A DNA stretch of 64,000 nt from Benincasa hispida (Eukaryota; Streptophyta; Magnoliopsida; Cucurbitales; Cucurbitaceae), in assembly GCF_009727055.1 (NCBI RefSeq), contig NC_052357.1:90603350-90667349 (forward strand), written 5' to 3'. Of this stretch, positions 13,830-25,188 are shown piece by piece. The number at the start of each line of letters is the position of its first letter. The stretch's first letter is position 1. Under the pieces are notes generated by a model, which searched no databases, had not been told where the DNA came from, and saw only the letters and a program-made list of their open reading frames with translations. A program made the position numbers and the translations under genes.

Positions 13830-14735
13830 AAACAAAAAAATACAAATTATCTAAAAATTGTAGGACAAAATTGAAAAAAAAAAATTGTATAACCAACCAA
13901 CTGTAAATTATGATGATGGATACAATGATGCTAACAAAAGAAATGACACAAAATAAACAATCAGAGAATAAAGATAACACACAATATGTTAACACAATTC
14001 GGTATAACTTTATTTATATCTGGGGGTATAGAACCCAAATTAAATAGAATTCAGTATAATTCAGAAAGTTTACAAGAGGAATAACTTAAGTGATAGAACT
14101 ACTATCATGTATTATAGTAAACTTTAGATAGACAATTTGTTTAGACTTCCCTAAACTTGTTGTCACCTATCTCAAGATCTTTTCTTAGCCCAGGGTTTTT
14201 TGATCTTGTATGTTAGACTCTTTCTAAACTCAACACTTCTCTTCAAGGACTCATGCATGCATGATAACAGAATTGCAGACCTCTACGTTTCTTTTCTTTT
14301 CAACAACAATCGCATACCATAGAAGAACTACCAACCATTCAGTGTCGTCTCCTAAAAAAACCCAAAAAGACATTCTTAGACTTTCTTTTATAACAATATC
14401 AACAAGGAAGATACAGATAAGAAAACCAGTCAGATCAAAATCATTCAAAAAATAACCAATCGGATAGTCCAAATGAAGTCAATTGAAAAAGATCCAATAT
14501 TCCATAAAAGAAAAATTTACATGCCAAATAAAAACAATAACAAAAATAAAGTGGAATTGGAGTAGATTTTTCTTTAAAAGGAGTTGTTTTTTTAAAATTT
14601 TTTTTTAAGAAGAGTAGAATTCTAAATATTGAAATAATGGAATTTTTAAAATGAAAATCACTCACAATCACATCACAAAATGACTTGAAACAAAATGACT
14701 TGGAAATCATCTTCCAAATGATTGCTAAACACTAC
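13830..14735. other. Unassigned; possible old LTR relic
   Basis: At about 13985-14030 the phrase 'ttaacacaattcggtataac' followed by 'ctgggggta' recalls sequence near the ends of some Copia LTRs. The next 230 bp ('tagactctttc', 'caaggactcatgcatgcatg') are less AT-rich than the flanks. No paired LTR, primer site or protein domain was found, so this stays a suggestion. Confidence 0.3.
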
Positions 14736-14739
14736 AATC

Positions 14740-15060
14740 TTAAATAAAAAGTGATCTTTAGCATGTCAAAAGTGATTGGAAAATGGTAAAAAATAACATA
14801 TTTAAGTTTTTACCTTACAAAACTAGATCTTTTTTGAAAACTCGTAAAAATAGTTTTTATCGGTCCATCTTAGACGAGATCGACCACGAGATTTTAGTAA
14901 AAAATCAACCTTTTTCCAACTTACCGATTGTTTGGGGCTTTCTCACTACATCTCGCTAGATTATACACCAAGATTATATACATCTCAGAGTTAATCTCAG
15001 GCTAAATAACACCAATATTCTATATATTTGAGCTTTTTCGGTGAAATCGCAGACATAATT
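14740..15060. mobile_element. Left half of a TIR element split by the Copia insertion
   Basis: From about 14740 to 14930 the sequence is the imperfect reverse complement of about 41430-41600 on the far side of the nested stack. Shared phrases include 'actcgtaaaaatagttttt', 'gagatcgaccac' and 'aaaaaatcaac'. Next to the insertion point is a unit containing 'attctatatatttgagct' that is repeated on the right side. Joining the halves would give a small non-coding element of about 1 kb. The relative at 49.8-50.6 kb shares the interior of the right half. Confidence 0.65.
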
Positions 15061-15427
15061 TGAAGGATCTCTTAACGAAGAGTTCCATGAGCGCATTTGG
15101 ATCGCTCCAATTTCACAACACCAGATATATTCAAATGCAAAGTTATGCAAACATACAGTAATTAACGGCATGCTTTGAACAAGAAATAACAAGGGAGAGA
15201 GTTCTCATACCAGTTGAAGACAGTCTTCAAACTTTGGAACTCAACGCAGCGGATGACCTCTACCCGATCAACCAACGGCCAACAGATGCGTCGACTATAG
15301 CAGCACGAAAAATAGCAACAACACAAATGCAGCGGGGACGACACCACCAGAAAAGAGCCCCAGGTATTCTCAGAGTGAGAATCCAAAGTGTGGTTGTTGG
15401 TGAGTTTAATAGAGGCAGGAGGAAGAA

Positions 15428-15685
15428 TTGATCGTGTAGGCGATTAGCAAGTGTGAAGGAATATGAAGCTATCGTATAGCAAGATGCTTATCGCTTAGAA
15501 GAAACTACACGATCGTGTAGATTTTACTGAACGATCGTTTAGAAAACAGAAGGTGATCGTTTAGCAAACACGACACACTATACGATCGTTTAGGAAAACT
15601 AACTGATCGTTTAGAACTTAGTGTGCGATCATTTAGGCACTGAGCGACTATCGTATAGGCTCTCGATTTTAAACGATCGAATACA
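15428..15685. repeat. Array of ~10 CGATCG-centred motifs in the LTR
   Basis: Variants of 'acgatcgtttag', 'gatcgtgtag' and 'atcgtatagg' recur every 15-35 bp. The core CGATCG is palindromic. Equivalent arrays occur in the 5' LTR (about 39230-39475), reversed in the solo LTR (about 18135-18425), and in shorter form in the related LTR at about 63595-63715. Conservation in position within LTRs suggests a promoter or enhancer component, which is inference. Confidence 0.8.
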
Positions 15686-16687
15686 TTTTCACACCAACAC
15701 GCTCCTCCGATCTCTTTCCGGACGAACCAAACAAATCAAAATGAAACAAATTTCACTTTTATTCATTGGTTACAAAAACTAATGGTGTTCCCACAAACAC
15801 ACGTCCGAACGTGGTTTTGGGTTAATTATCATATAATTAACCAATTAAAATATTAATAAATATAATCATATTATATTTTAAACCTATAGTTTGATATCAC
15901 ATATTTACTATAGTAATTTCTTCTCTACTTGATATAAATCATATTATATCTAATTTCCTCCAAAATAATGTATCTCATACATTTAGCCAATTATAGCAAA
16001 TATAATTAACTAGTCCAATTATATCATATATAATCGAACTTCCTCTTGTCAATTTGAACATTTCAAATTGACCCAAACATTGATTATCGACTTTATCCAA
16101 GCTACCCAGGGGACCTAATGGACCTGTGACTCGAAGCTCCAATGGTCCGTGAATAGCTGACTAAACTCTTTAGCCACGAGATTCACCATCTGTTAACTGT
16201 CAGGCATTCCATTAAAGACCAACAGCTGAACTCTTCTTACCACAGATATATTTCTGTGTCCATCGAATATAACGAATCATGAGTACGATGACCCTTCACA
16301 GATGCTCGTAAGTACAACTGAGCCAAATTACCGTTTTGCCCCTGTAGTTACATCCCGCTCCTTAAGTACCACTGATTCCTCTAATGAACAATACAACATA
16401 GTCCAACTATGTATGAACACCTCTCGGACCAAGAGAAGGTGTGTGGTGCCACATCGTTCAAGTCCCGGTATCAGCCCTTAAGGGAGCTATCTGTCTACTT
16501 ACCCCTGCCTTGGGGAAGAAGTGAATTCCATCTTGTGTAGCTGAGTTCCCAACTCCCAAATCAGACAAATCCCAAAATGGGTAGGTTTGAATCGGCGACC
16601 TGGCCACTCGCACCCATATAAATCAAAGGACCGCCCTCAATGGCAGGAGTTCCCAACTCACTCAGGATTGAGGTCATGTTACCTATG

Positions 16688-18810
16688 TGTTGAGGTTGAT
16701 GCCCTAAAGTCTCGTGTCCTGTAGTTTGTAAACAGTATGTACGAACACTTGTGTTGTTAACATATGATATTTACTTCACATCTTGTATTTTGCTGATTTA
16801 CTTGTTTTATTTGCTTTACCACAAACCAATAAACACAAAATCCCTGGTTGTATGTATGAGACTCAAACATGTATGTGATGACATACAAGTAAATCAGTCT
16901 TGAGTGATAACCAAAATGGTCTGTTGTATATGGATAAAGGAGGGAAATCTTATCCTGGTAACGCTACGGACGTGGCCCGCTTTGTGGAATGGTCACAAAT
17001 GTTGTGACTTATCACAGATGGTCTGATCCTGATCCTTCGTGTTGAGGACATGCGAGCGGGAGCGTTCTATACAAAGAGTTTGTATAAGACCTGACCACGA
17101 ATTGTTAACGTCTCGTTATATAACACCGTTCATCATTTCACTAGGATGACCATAGGTAACATGACCTCAATCTTGAGTGAGTTGGGAACTTCTGCCATTG
17201 AGGGCGATCATTTGATTTGTATGGTTGCGAGTGGCCAGTTTGCCGATTCAAGCCTACCATTTTGGGGATTCTCTGATTTGGGAGCTAGGAACTCAGCTAA
17301 ACAAGATGAAATTCACTTCTTCCCCGAGGTAGGGGCAAGTAGATAGATGGCTCATTTAAGGGCTGATTCCGGGACTTGAATGATGTGGCACCACGCACCT
17401 TCTCTTGGCTTGAGAGGTGTTCACACATAGTTGGACTATGTTGTATTGTTCATTACAGGAATCAGTGGTACTTAAGGAGTGAGATGTAACTACAGGAGCA
17501 CAACGGTAATTTGGCCCAGTTGTACTTACGAGCATCTGTGAAAGGTCATCGTACTCATGATTGGTCATATCCGATGGAAACAGAAATATATCTGTGATAA
17601 AAAGAGTTCAGCTGTTGGTCTTTAGTGGAATGCTTGACAGTTAACGGATAGTGGATCTCTTGGCTAAAGAGTTTAGTCAGCTATTCACGTACCGTTGAAT
17701 CTTCGAGCCACAGGTCCATTAAGTCCCTTAGGTAGCTTGGATAAAGTCGAGAACTAGTATTTGGGTTAATTTGAAAATTTCAAATTAACAAGAGGAAATT
17801 CGATTATATATGATATAATTGGACTAGTTAATTATATATGGTATACTTGGCTAAATATATGAGATACATTATTTTGGAGGAAATTAGATATAAATATGAT
17901 TTATATTAAGTAGAGGAGAAAATACTATAGTAGATATGTGATATCAAACTATAGGATAAAAATATAATATGATTATATTTATTAATTAATTAGCCGGTTA
18001 ATTATAAAATAATTATGCTAAAGTTTCACGTTCGGACGTGGGTTAATGGGCAACATCGGTTATTGTAACTGATGAGTTAAAATGAAAATAGTTTTCATTT
18101 TTGCATCGTCGGTGATTCGCCCAAAAAGATTTCGTGAAGCGCGTGTAGGTGAAAGAAAACGATCGCTCGAGAGCCTATACGATAGTTGCTTCTCCGTCTA
18201 AACGATCGTCCATCTCGTGCTAAACGATCGCACACTTTCGCTTACATGATCGGATAGCTTCTCTAAACGATCGTCTAGTGTGTCGATTTAACTAAACGAT
18301 CGTATACCTTTTTCTAAACGATCATTCAGTAAATACTACACGTTCGTGTAGCTCCTCCTAAACGATAAGCATTTCTGCTATGCGATAGCGACTTCTTCCC
18401 TCCCACTTGCTTATCGACTACACGATTCGTGTTTCCTCCTTCCTCTACCAAATTCACCAAAGCCCACCCTTTGGGTTTTCACTCCAAGAATACCCGGGGC
18501 TCATAAGTGGTGGTGTTATCCCCATTGTGGTCGTGAGTTCGCATTGTTCATGCTGCTGCAGTCGACATTTTCTACCGGGCGTTGGTAGAACACTTGGAGG
18601 GTTCCGTTGCATTGGAGTTCTGTAGTGTGAAAATTGTCTTCAACTGGTATGGAACTCTGTCCCTTTGTTATATTGTTGTTCGTAGCATGCCGTTAATTAG
18701 AGATTATTTGCATAACTGTATGTGTTGAATGTATAATGTTATATTTCGGTAATGGTGAGATCGGAGTGATCTGAACGCGCTCATGGAACTCATCGATATG
18801 AGATCCTTCA
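16688..18810 (+). mobile_element. Solo LTR of the same Copia family, opposite orientation
   Basis: It begins TGTTGAGGTTGATGCCC and ends GATCCTTCA, the two ends of this family's LTR read in the plus direction. It is 2123 bp, essentially the length of the 5' LTR (2116 bp). It is flanked by CTATG at 16683-16687 and 18811-18815, and the host LTR continues in register on both sides. No primer site or internal sequence is present, so it arose by LTR-LTR recombination after insertion. Short open frames here (for example near 17146-17346) are not genes. Confidence 0.93.
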
Positions 18811-19292
18811 CTATGGTCATTCTAGTAAAGTGAATTCTCTGTCTTGAATGGTGTTATATAATGAGACGTTAACATTTCGTGGTCAGATCTTATACAAACT
18901 CTTTGTATAGGACACCCCCGCTCGCATGTCCCCAACACGAATGATCAGGATCAGATCATCTGTGACAAGTTACAACACTTGTGACCATTCCACAAAGCGG
19001 GCCGCATCCGTAGCATTACCAGGATAAGGTTTCCCTCCTATATCCATATACTACAGACCATTTTGGTTATCACTCAAGACATGATCCACTTGTATGTCAC
19101 CACATACACGCTTGAGTTACATACAGATAACTAGGGATTTTATGTTTATTGGTTTGTGGTAAAGAAAATAAAACATGCAACTGAGCAAAAACAAGATATG
19201 AAGTAAAATATTATATATTATACAACACAAACGTTCGTACAAACTGTTTACAAACTACAGGATACGAGACTTTAGGGCATCAACCCCAATAA

Positions 19293-19330
19293 CTGTCTCT
19301 TATACACATCTAGATGTGTATAAGAGACAG
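19293..19330. other. Tn5 mosaic-end dimer (sequencing-library artefact)
   Basis: CTGTCTCTTATACACATCT (19293-19311) is followed immediately by its perfect reverse complement (19312-19330). This 19-bp mosaic end is the transposase recognition sequence placed in Nextera-type library adapters. A head-to-head pair with no spacer is typical of adapter dimers trapped between fragments. It replaces the expected 3' end of the Copia internal region. Confidence 0.97.
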
Positions 19331-19457
19331 GATCTGTGTGACGATCACGTCCCTTCGATGCACTATCTCGCGAATTAGATGATACTTCCGCTTTATGTGT
19401 TTGTCGCGCCTGTAACTCCCCGGCTCCTTGGAGTTCGCCACAGCACCACTATTGTTC
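19331..19457 (-). other. Second, diverged copy of Copia RNase H 3' end between adapters
   Basis: The minus strand encodes the tail of Copia RNase H (NSGAVANSKEP ... HLIREIVHRRDVIVTQI) and overlaps the fragment at 19496-19612 almost completely. The two copies differ at several bases, for example in the codons after 'NSKEP', so they probably come from different genomic copies of the family. It is bounded on both sides by Tn5 mosaic-end dimers, which points to a mis-joined assembly rather than a biological duplication. Confidence 0.9.
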
Positions 19458-19495
19458 CTGTCTCTTATACACATCTAGATGTGTATAAGAGACAG
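19458..19495. other. Second Tn5 mosaic-end dimer (sequencing-library artefact)
   Basis: The same 38-bp palindrome as at 19293-19330 occurs here: mosaic end at 19458-19476 and its reverse complement at 19477-19495. Its conceptual translation contains VSYTHLDVYKRQ in reading frames on both strands because the sequence is its own reverse complement. That peptide is a known signature of adapter read-through in predicted proteins. Confidence 0.97.
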
Positions 19496-19634
19496 CGTCC
19501 CTTCGATGCACTATCTCGCGAATTAGATGATACTTCCGCTTTATGTGTTTGTCGCGCCTGTCACTCCGCGGCTCCTTGGAGTTCGCCACTGCCCCACTAT
19601 TATCACAATAGAGGGTAATGAGCCTAGACATATC
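19496..19634 (-). pseudogene. Copia RNase H, C-terminal end (displaced exon of pol)
   Basis: The minus-strand translation reads DMSRLITLYCDNSGAVANS and continues to HLIREIVHRRD, the conserved end of Copia RNase H. The catalytic aspartate of the YCDN motif is visible. It should join directly to the fragment ending LRKFLIELEVV at 21323 and is separated from it by a 1.7-kb solo LTR. The last residues (VIVT and beyond) are cut off by adapter sequence at 19495. Confidence 0.85.
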
Positions 19635-21322
19635 TGATAACGGGTAGAAATGCACGTTATTACAGCTCAAAGTCATAAAACAATGTAGGATTGCGATGAT
19701 AAAAATATACAATATTGCGTCCAAAAGTATTAAGTTCACAACATTTCGATCGCATGCATCCATCGCATTAAAACAACTAATTTATGTATTTTTGTGCAGA
19801 AAATGCGTTGACGCAAGGCGGAAATGCGATCCAAAGAAATTAACGTCCGAGTGCATTAAGAGATTACATTGACGCAAGGCTATGCGACCATTTACGCTCG
19901 CGAATATCTACTCAAGAAGGTTGCCACATAGAACCGGTGCATCATGGTTGGCGCATCTGGGTGAAAAGCGTAATAAATCACGATGGGACAGAAAGCTGAT
20001 GACGGTCGATTCTGAATTAAGTTGACAAGCCGTTAACGATCTACTGTAGCAAGTACACTCAACTTTTTGGTGATAAATATTCGGCGCATCAGACAGAGAA
20101 TTAATGTCATCTCATCAGGGAATTCATAAGAGAGAAGAAGCCTTTCACCCTGAAGCTTTATAAATACCGAAGGCCACCTTCAGTGAAGGAGTTTGCTAGT
20201 TTTTAGAGTTCACTATTTAGACGATACTTAGCCTTGTTCTTAGTTTCTGATACTTAGAAGGCGGAGTGAGAGAAGGGAAGAGATGCTGGAAGATTGCCCT
20301 GGTTAGCTCGAGAGAATGTCAGGGAGCCTGGAAAAATAGAGAGAGGGTTGACTCTTGCGAGAGCAAGAATAACTTTTTAGCAAGTAGAGAAGAACAATGT
20401 AAAAGCCTTGGGAAGCAAGAAATTTCTACCAGGCTCTTTATTCTTATTCCACATTGTCATTCTGTATTTTAATTATATATTTATAAAATGGAACTTGCTT
20501 ATCTACATCTGTTCACTCTATTTAAAACACACATGAGTAGCTAAATCTATTGAATGGGTTGAGATGTACTTAGCTAACATGACCTAGGATTTTCATCGCA
20601 TGCGATCATCTTGTCTTATGTTGCGTCCATCACCCCTTTAGAGCTACTCGAGAGAGAGTCTAAAGAAAGAACCTAAGACTTGAGAGAGCTAGGTTAGAAT
20701 CTAGACTCGAGAGAGCAAGATTAGATCTGCATAAGAGATAAAGACTTAGAGATAAGCTCTGTTTGTCAACATGCATCGCAAGCATCCTAGAGATAGGCTA
20801 TGGTATTATGCGGTCACCTTGTATGTGTGTGTGTCAATCATCATCGCATAGACAAGAATAGAGGCTTATGTGTAAGTCCTATAGACATCATCACATATAT
20901 CGCATGCGTTTTAAAACTAGAAGCCGTAGCATTTGCGTTGAGAGATGATTTTCTATTGTATGTGTGTAGCATGATCGCATAACATGAACGCAATCCTAGG
21001 ATGTGTTAGCTAAACCTCTTCTCAACCCGTTCCCCTGTATATTCATCGCATCTTTCGTAATATTAACTCTGTTCTTAACTCCGCCGCATACATTTTATAC
21101 TGTAAACAACAAACCAACCAACTCTTTGATTTATTGTTACCGCAAAGTGATCTAAAAATTACCACCGCATATTGTTTTTCTTAGTCCCTGAGTTTGACCC
21201 TGGGCTTACCAGGCAACTCAATAGGGTTTATACTTGGATCTTACTGAGAAAACTTGCATGTTCAACGCACTTTCCATCAGCGCAATCCCTACCATTATTT
21301 CATCGCATAAAATAACGCATCA
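19635..21322 (+). mobile_element. Gypsy-type solo LTR inserted in Copia RNase H
   Basis: The insert starts TGATAACGGG and ends ACGCATCA. It has a TATA box (TATAAATA at 20159-20166) and, near the 3' end, the phrase 'gtccctgagtttgaccctgg', which is related to the end of the other Gypsy LTRs in this window ('gtccctgtgttcgacctcgg'). It interrupts RNase H between LEVV and the residues before LITLYCDN. No internal coding sequence is present. I could not find a clean 5-bp target duplication (left ATATC, right AACAA), so the exact ends are uncertain by a few bases. Confidence 0.75.
20159..20166 (+). promoter_or_regulatory. TATA box of the solo LTR
   Basis: TATAAATA followed by CC, about 525 bp from the LTR start, is the same TATAAATACC context as in the solo LTR at 28545. 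It is the likely core promoter of this LTR family. Activity today is unknown. Confidence 0.6.
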
Positions 21323-22926
21323 AACAACTTCCAGTTCTATCAAGAACTTCCTGAGCCAGACACCCTTCTTAGTAGCTTCGCAAGCCGCTACGTACTTCGC
21401 CTCCATAGTGAAGTCGGCGATGCACCCCTGTTTAGTGCTTCGCCACACTACAGCTCCTTCGTTAAGAGTAAAGACTGACCCTGATGTAGACTTGCGAGAA
21501 TCCTTATCAGTTCGAAAGTCAGAATCTGTGTATCTTATAAGGATCAAATCCCTAGAGCCATACACAAGCATGTAGTCCCTCATTCTCCGAAGATACTTGA
21601 GGATGTTCTTCACTGCGGTCCAGTGACCCTGGCCTAGGTTAAAATGATACCTATTGACTATGCCTATTGCGTAGCAGATGTCTGGACGAGTACAGAGCAT
21701 TGCATACATCAAACTGCCAACGGTAGATGCATATGGCACTTGCCTCATCTCCTCAACCTCTTGAGGTGTCTTAGGACACATGTCTTTAGACAAAGTGACT
21801 CCATGCATGAACGACAGTAGACCCCTCTTGGAGTCCTGTATCGAGTACTCGAGCAACATCTTGTCAATGTACATGCTTGAGACAGTGCTAGCACTTTGTT
21901 CTTACGATCCCGAAAAATCTGTATACCTAGAACATATTGAGTCTCTCACAAATCTTTCATTTGGTATTAGGTCACTAGCCAGTTCTTAACTGCAGTTAGT
22001 AGACCTACATCATTCCCAATGAGTAGTATATCGTCTACATACAACACTAAGAAGACTATTGAAGCGTTGATGATCTTTTTGTAGACACAAGGTTGATCAA
22101 CGTTTTCGTCAAAGCCATACGACTTGATCGCAATATCAAACTGTATGTTCCAAGATCGAGACGTTTGTCTCAGTCCATAAATGGACCGATTCAGTTTGCA
22201 AACTTTTTGCTCTTGACCTTGGGCTATGAATCCCTAGGGTTGTACCATGTAAATGGTCTCCTCAAGATTGCCATTCAGAAAGGCCGTCTTGACGTCCATT
22301 TGCCAGATCTCATAATTATAATAAGCTGCAATGGACAGGAGGATGCAAATCGACTTTAACATGGCAACAAATGAGAAAGTCTCCTCATAGTCGACTCCTT
22401 CTACCTGGGTATAACCCTTTGCCACAAGTCGAGCCTTGAAGGTCTGTACCTTCCCTCAGCACCCCCGTTGTGTTTATAGATCCCATTGACAATCTCTTAG
22501 TGCTCTTACCATCATCAGGTCCTGATTCTACAAGATCCATTACTGAATGAAAGTACATCGAACTACCATGTCGAGATCCATAGGCCTAATGACCATTCAT
22601 CTCGGTCACATCATCCTCTGTGCCTTCCGATAAGACAATGGACTCGTCAATGCTCGGCCATTTACTACCATAGCCAGGATTTCCTTGAAACCCAGATACG
22701 AATGGGTGGTTCTAACCTTCCCACTACGTCGAGGTTCGCCCTAAACTCTTGAAGGTAACAGACTACTAGATGAAACTCCCATCCTAACAACTCTTGTTTG
22801 AAGTTTCAGTAGCTTCATTTGGAAAGGCTCATTACAAACATGACTTGCTTCGGACTGTGCTCCCTTATATGATCCTCCTCCAGGAAAGTAATGTTTGTTG
22901 AAACAAACACCTGATTTTCATCTAAT
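21323..22926 (-). pseudogene. Copia reverse transcriptase and RNase H (broken)
   Basis: Reading leftward on the minus strand: an RT block with [22 protein letters not shown] sequence and [17 protein letters not shown] (about 22425-22234), the catalytic LYVDDILLIGND motif at about 22055-22010, and an open stretch of 184 codons (21874-21320) with PYASTVGSLMYAMLCTRPD, the RNase H YTDSDF motif and TMEAKYVAACEA, ending at LRKFLIELEVV. Both polymerase aspartate motifs survive, but frameshifts and stops separate the blocks. In TMEAKYVAA, lysine stands where I expect glutamate from the family. From 22450 to 22926, between integrase and RT, the frame is disrupted. The enzyme copied element RNA into DNA. 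It cannot be made from this copy. Confidence 0.9.
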
Positions 22927-23549
22927 TCATAAAAAAACCCCCTCGTGTACCTTTGAGTAGCCTAAAAAGACGCATACCTCAACCGTGTCCAACTTCTTAG
23001 GATTAGCCTCAAGAACATGTGCAGAGCAAACCCAAATGTGAAATGACAAAACTAGCTTTATCCATTCACAAACTCTAGAGGTGTTCTTGATACACTCTTG
23101 GAGGGAACAAAGTTGAGTTATAGTGTATACCGCAGAATCCACTGCGAAACCCCAAAACGAGTCTGGTAGGAAGCATAACTCATCATCGAGCGAACCCATG
23201 TCTAACAAGGTTCTATTTCTCCACTCCGCTACACCATTCTGCTGAGGTGTACCCGACGCTAAGAGTTGGGAAACGATTCCATGTTCTATCAAATAATCCT
23301 GGAATGACGAGTCCAAAAACTCTCAACCTCATCCGATCGAAGTGTTTTATTCTGTCTATCTAATGTGTTTTCAACTTCAGCCTTGAACTCTTTGATCTTT
23401 TTAAAGGATTCATACTTTCGTTGCATAAGATAAACATACCCGTACCTGGAGTAATAATCAGTAAAATTGATAAAACACTTATAGCCCCTTCGGGCTCGCA
23501 CATTCATAGGGCCACAAAGATCAGAATATACTAACTCAAGAGGCTCCAT
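22927..23549 (-). pseudogene. Copia integrase core (broken)
   Basis: Two overlapping frames hold the rve core: first LVYSDLCGPM ... FINFTDYYSRYGYVYLM (23549-23289), then after a frameshift GTPQQNGVAEWRNRTLLDM (about 23260-23200) and the tail VFLGYSKVHEGVFL. The first aspartate (SDLCGPM) and the glutamate (NGVAEWRNRTL) of the D,D,E triad are visible. The second motif reads LRSDEVESF where the family has LRSD-x-G-x-EY, so it is damaged at the frameshift. It lies between the zinc-binding pre-integrase region and RT, as in Ty1/Copia. Confidence 0.9.
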
Positions 23550-24239
23550 GGCTCTATAACATTTTCAGTAAAAGGTCATTTAGTCATCTTATTCTCAAGG
23601 CAAGATTCGCACACTGGTAAAGAATTTTCTTCTAACTCACTTAGAAGTCTATTCTTCATCAATCTCTCAATCCTATAGAGATTGATGTGCCTTAAACGTA
23701 GATGCCAAAGTTAGGCATTTTCTTTTTGGAGAAATTCGTCGATGTTTTGATTGAGTTACGAAAGTTCTAAACAATTCAGTATTATGGAGGGAATTAATGG
23801 CTAACGGCCTTAGTATATATAAATTCGATTCCAGATTTGCTATGAAATAAAAACACCATCTTTATGAATAAACGCTTTATCCACATTAAAAGAGACAGTA
23901 TATTTACATTGCAATAAACACTTTACAGAAATGATGTTCCTTTTTAGTTCGGGAATAATATATACATCATTCAAAATAAGAAACCTATTATGTAAAGCTA
24001 ACTGGAGCCCTCACACTGCCATAGCTGAGATGATGTGTCCGGTGCCTACTCGCATCGTCATCTCACCAGCCTCCAACTGTTGCCAAGATCTAATCCCCTA
24101 AAAAGAAGAACAAACATGATTAGTGGCACCCGAATCAATTATCCAAGCAGAATCATCATTCTCCACTAAACAAGTTTCAAGAACAGGTAAATGACATTTA
24201 CCTTTATCAACCTTGGCCTTAGCCTTGGCTGCTTTCTTC
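23550..24239 (-). pseudogene. Copia protease and GAG-pre-integrase region (broken)
   Basis: The minus strand reads AWIIDSGATNHVCSSF, the retroviral-type aspartic protease active site (DSGAT) followed by H and C of the Copia pattern, at about 24160-24110. A stop follows. Further on, LWHLRLRHINLYRIERLM ... PVCESCLENKMTK (about 23720-23580) is the HHCC GAG-pre-integrase zinc-binding segment. Several stops in between make it non-functional. Confidence 0.8.
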
Positions 24240-25188
24240 TCTTTTAGATATCGAGGACAGGTCCTCTTCTAGTGTCAATCTTGGTTGCAGTGGAAACACT
24301 TTCCCTTTTCATTCTGGACGCCTCCTTGGGCGATAGGCGGTGGGTTAGCAGGCGCCTTCCCTTTTCCCTTACCACCCTTATTCTTCTTCCCCTTTCCAGA
24401 GTTAGAAGTAGAAGGTGCAGACTTCGTTCCTGAGGTCAAACCTCTAAGAAATGTCCTGGACGATGAAGCAACGTTTGCCTCACCTTTCTCCATCTCCTTA
24501 CTTTTCAGTAAAGATTGGTAGGTCTGCAACTCGTTGAGGAGAGTTGTAAGATTATATTTCACTTTGTTAAAAATCACATTGCTAACAAAGTGCAGGAAGC
24601 TCTCCGGCAATGAATGCATGATTATGCTAACCTGGCTGCCTTCATCGATGGTAGACCTATTCAACTCTGCCACATTAAAGTGGACCATCATGTTAAGCAC
24701 ATGTTCACGAACAAAGGTGCCTTCTTCTATTTTGAAGTTGAATATGTATTTAAGAGCCTCATGCATAAGCTGTTCAGACGGTTGTCCAAACATCCTTTGC
24801 AGAGACTCCATGATCTTTCGCGCTGAGACCATAGACTCATGTTTCTTGGCCAAGACTTCAGAAAGGCTTATCAAGATGTAGGCTCGAACCTTCTCATTCG
24901 CCCTTGTCCATCGCTCGTATGCCTCCCGAGCAATTTCGAGCGGCATTAGGAGCTGGAATAGGAGGACAAGCCTTCGTGAGAGCGAACATGAGATCCCTCG
25001 ATGATCAGGATCGTCGTGATCATGTGTTTCCATGTTGCGAAATTATCGCCAGTAAGTTTTTTCGGTGCATAACAAAGCCAACGTGGCTGTTGCCATTTTG
25101 AAAAAATTGCTGAAAATACAAACAAAATTTTATTAGATGTTGCTAATTTCACTTTTAAACCAATCAGTTTTGCAAAAATATTATTCAA
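24240..25188 (-). pseudogene. Copia gag (capsid/nucleocapsid), frameshifted
   Basis: The first part (LTGDNFATWKHMITTILIIE, about 25070-25000) is in one frame. After a frameshift a 252-codon open stretch (25033-24275) continues with AREAYERWTRANEKVRAYIL, HEALKYIFNFKIEEGTFVRE and LPESFLHFVSNVIFN. It ends in a basic GKGKKNKGGKGKGK tract and CFHCNQD, the start of a CCHC zinc knuckle. This is the UBN2-type Copia gag. The end of the knuckle is disrupted by a stop and a changed frame near 24270. Confidence 0.88.

Larger units (their letters stand above)
15061..19291 (-). repeat. 3' LTR of the Copia element, split by a solo LTR
   Basis: The sequence from TGAAGGATC at 15061 to 16687 and then from 18811 to 19291 (ending CCCCAATA) aligns along its length with the 5' LTR at 38846-40961. 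After removing the inserted solo LTR and one copy of its 5-bp duplication it is about 2.10 kb, against 2.12 kb for the 5' LTR. It contains the CGATCG-centred motif array at 15428-15685. The inner end at 19291 runs directly into Tn5 adapter sequence instead of a polypurine tract. Confidence 0.9.

Noticed and set aside
13768..13995. A hydrophobic membrane-like peptide on the minus strand
   Set aside because: It is the translation of the complement of a purine-rich tract, which automatically yields F, L, S and I codons.
17146..17346. A small secreted or novel protein at 17.1-17.3 kb
   Set aside because: It lies entirely inside the Copia-family solo LTR, has no start context or family resemblance, and the same region in the other LTR copies is not open.
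19293..19495. A natural Tn5 or bacterial insertion
   Set aside because: Only the 19-bp mosaic ends are present, as dimers, with no transposase and no 9-bp target duplication. A library artefact explains this better.
19379..19763. Open frames of 79 and 104 codons that look like novel proteins
   Set aside because: Both run through Tn5 adapter sequence (peptide VSYTHLDVYKRQ) and out-of-frame or in-frame Copia RNase H. They are artefact fusions.
24285..24881. Plus-strand open frames of 78 and 115 codons
   Set aside because: They are antisense shadows of the Copia gag frame, whose minus-strand translation is clearly recognisable.
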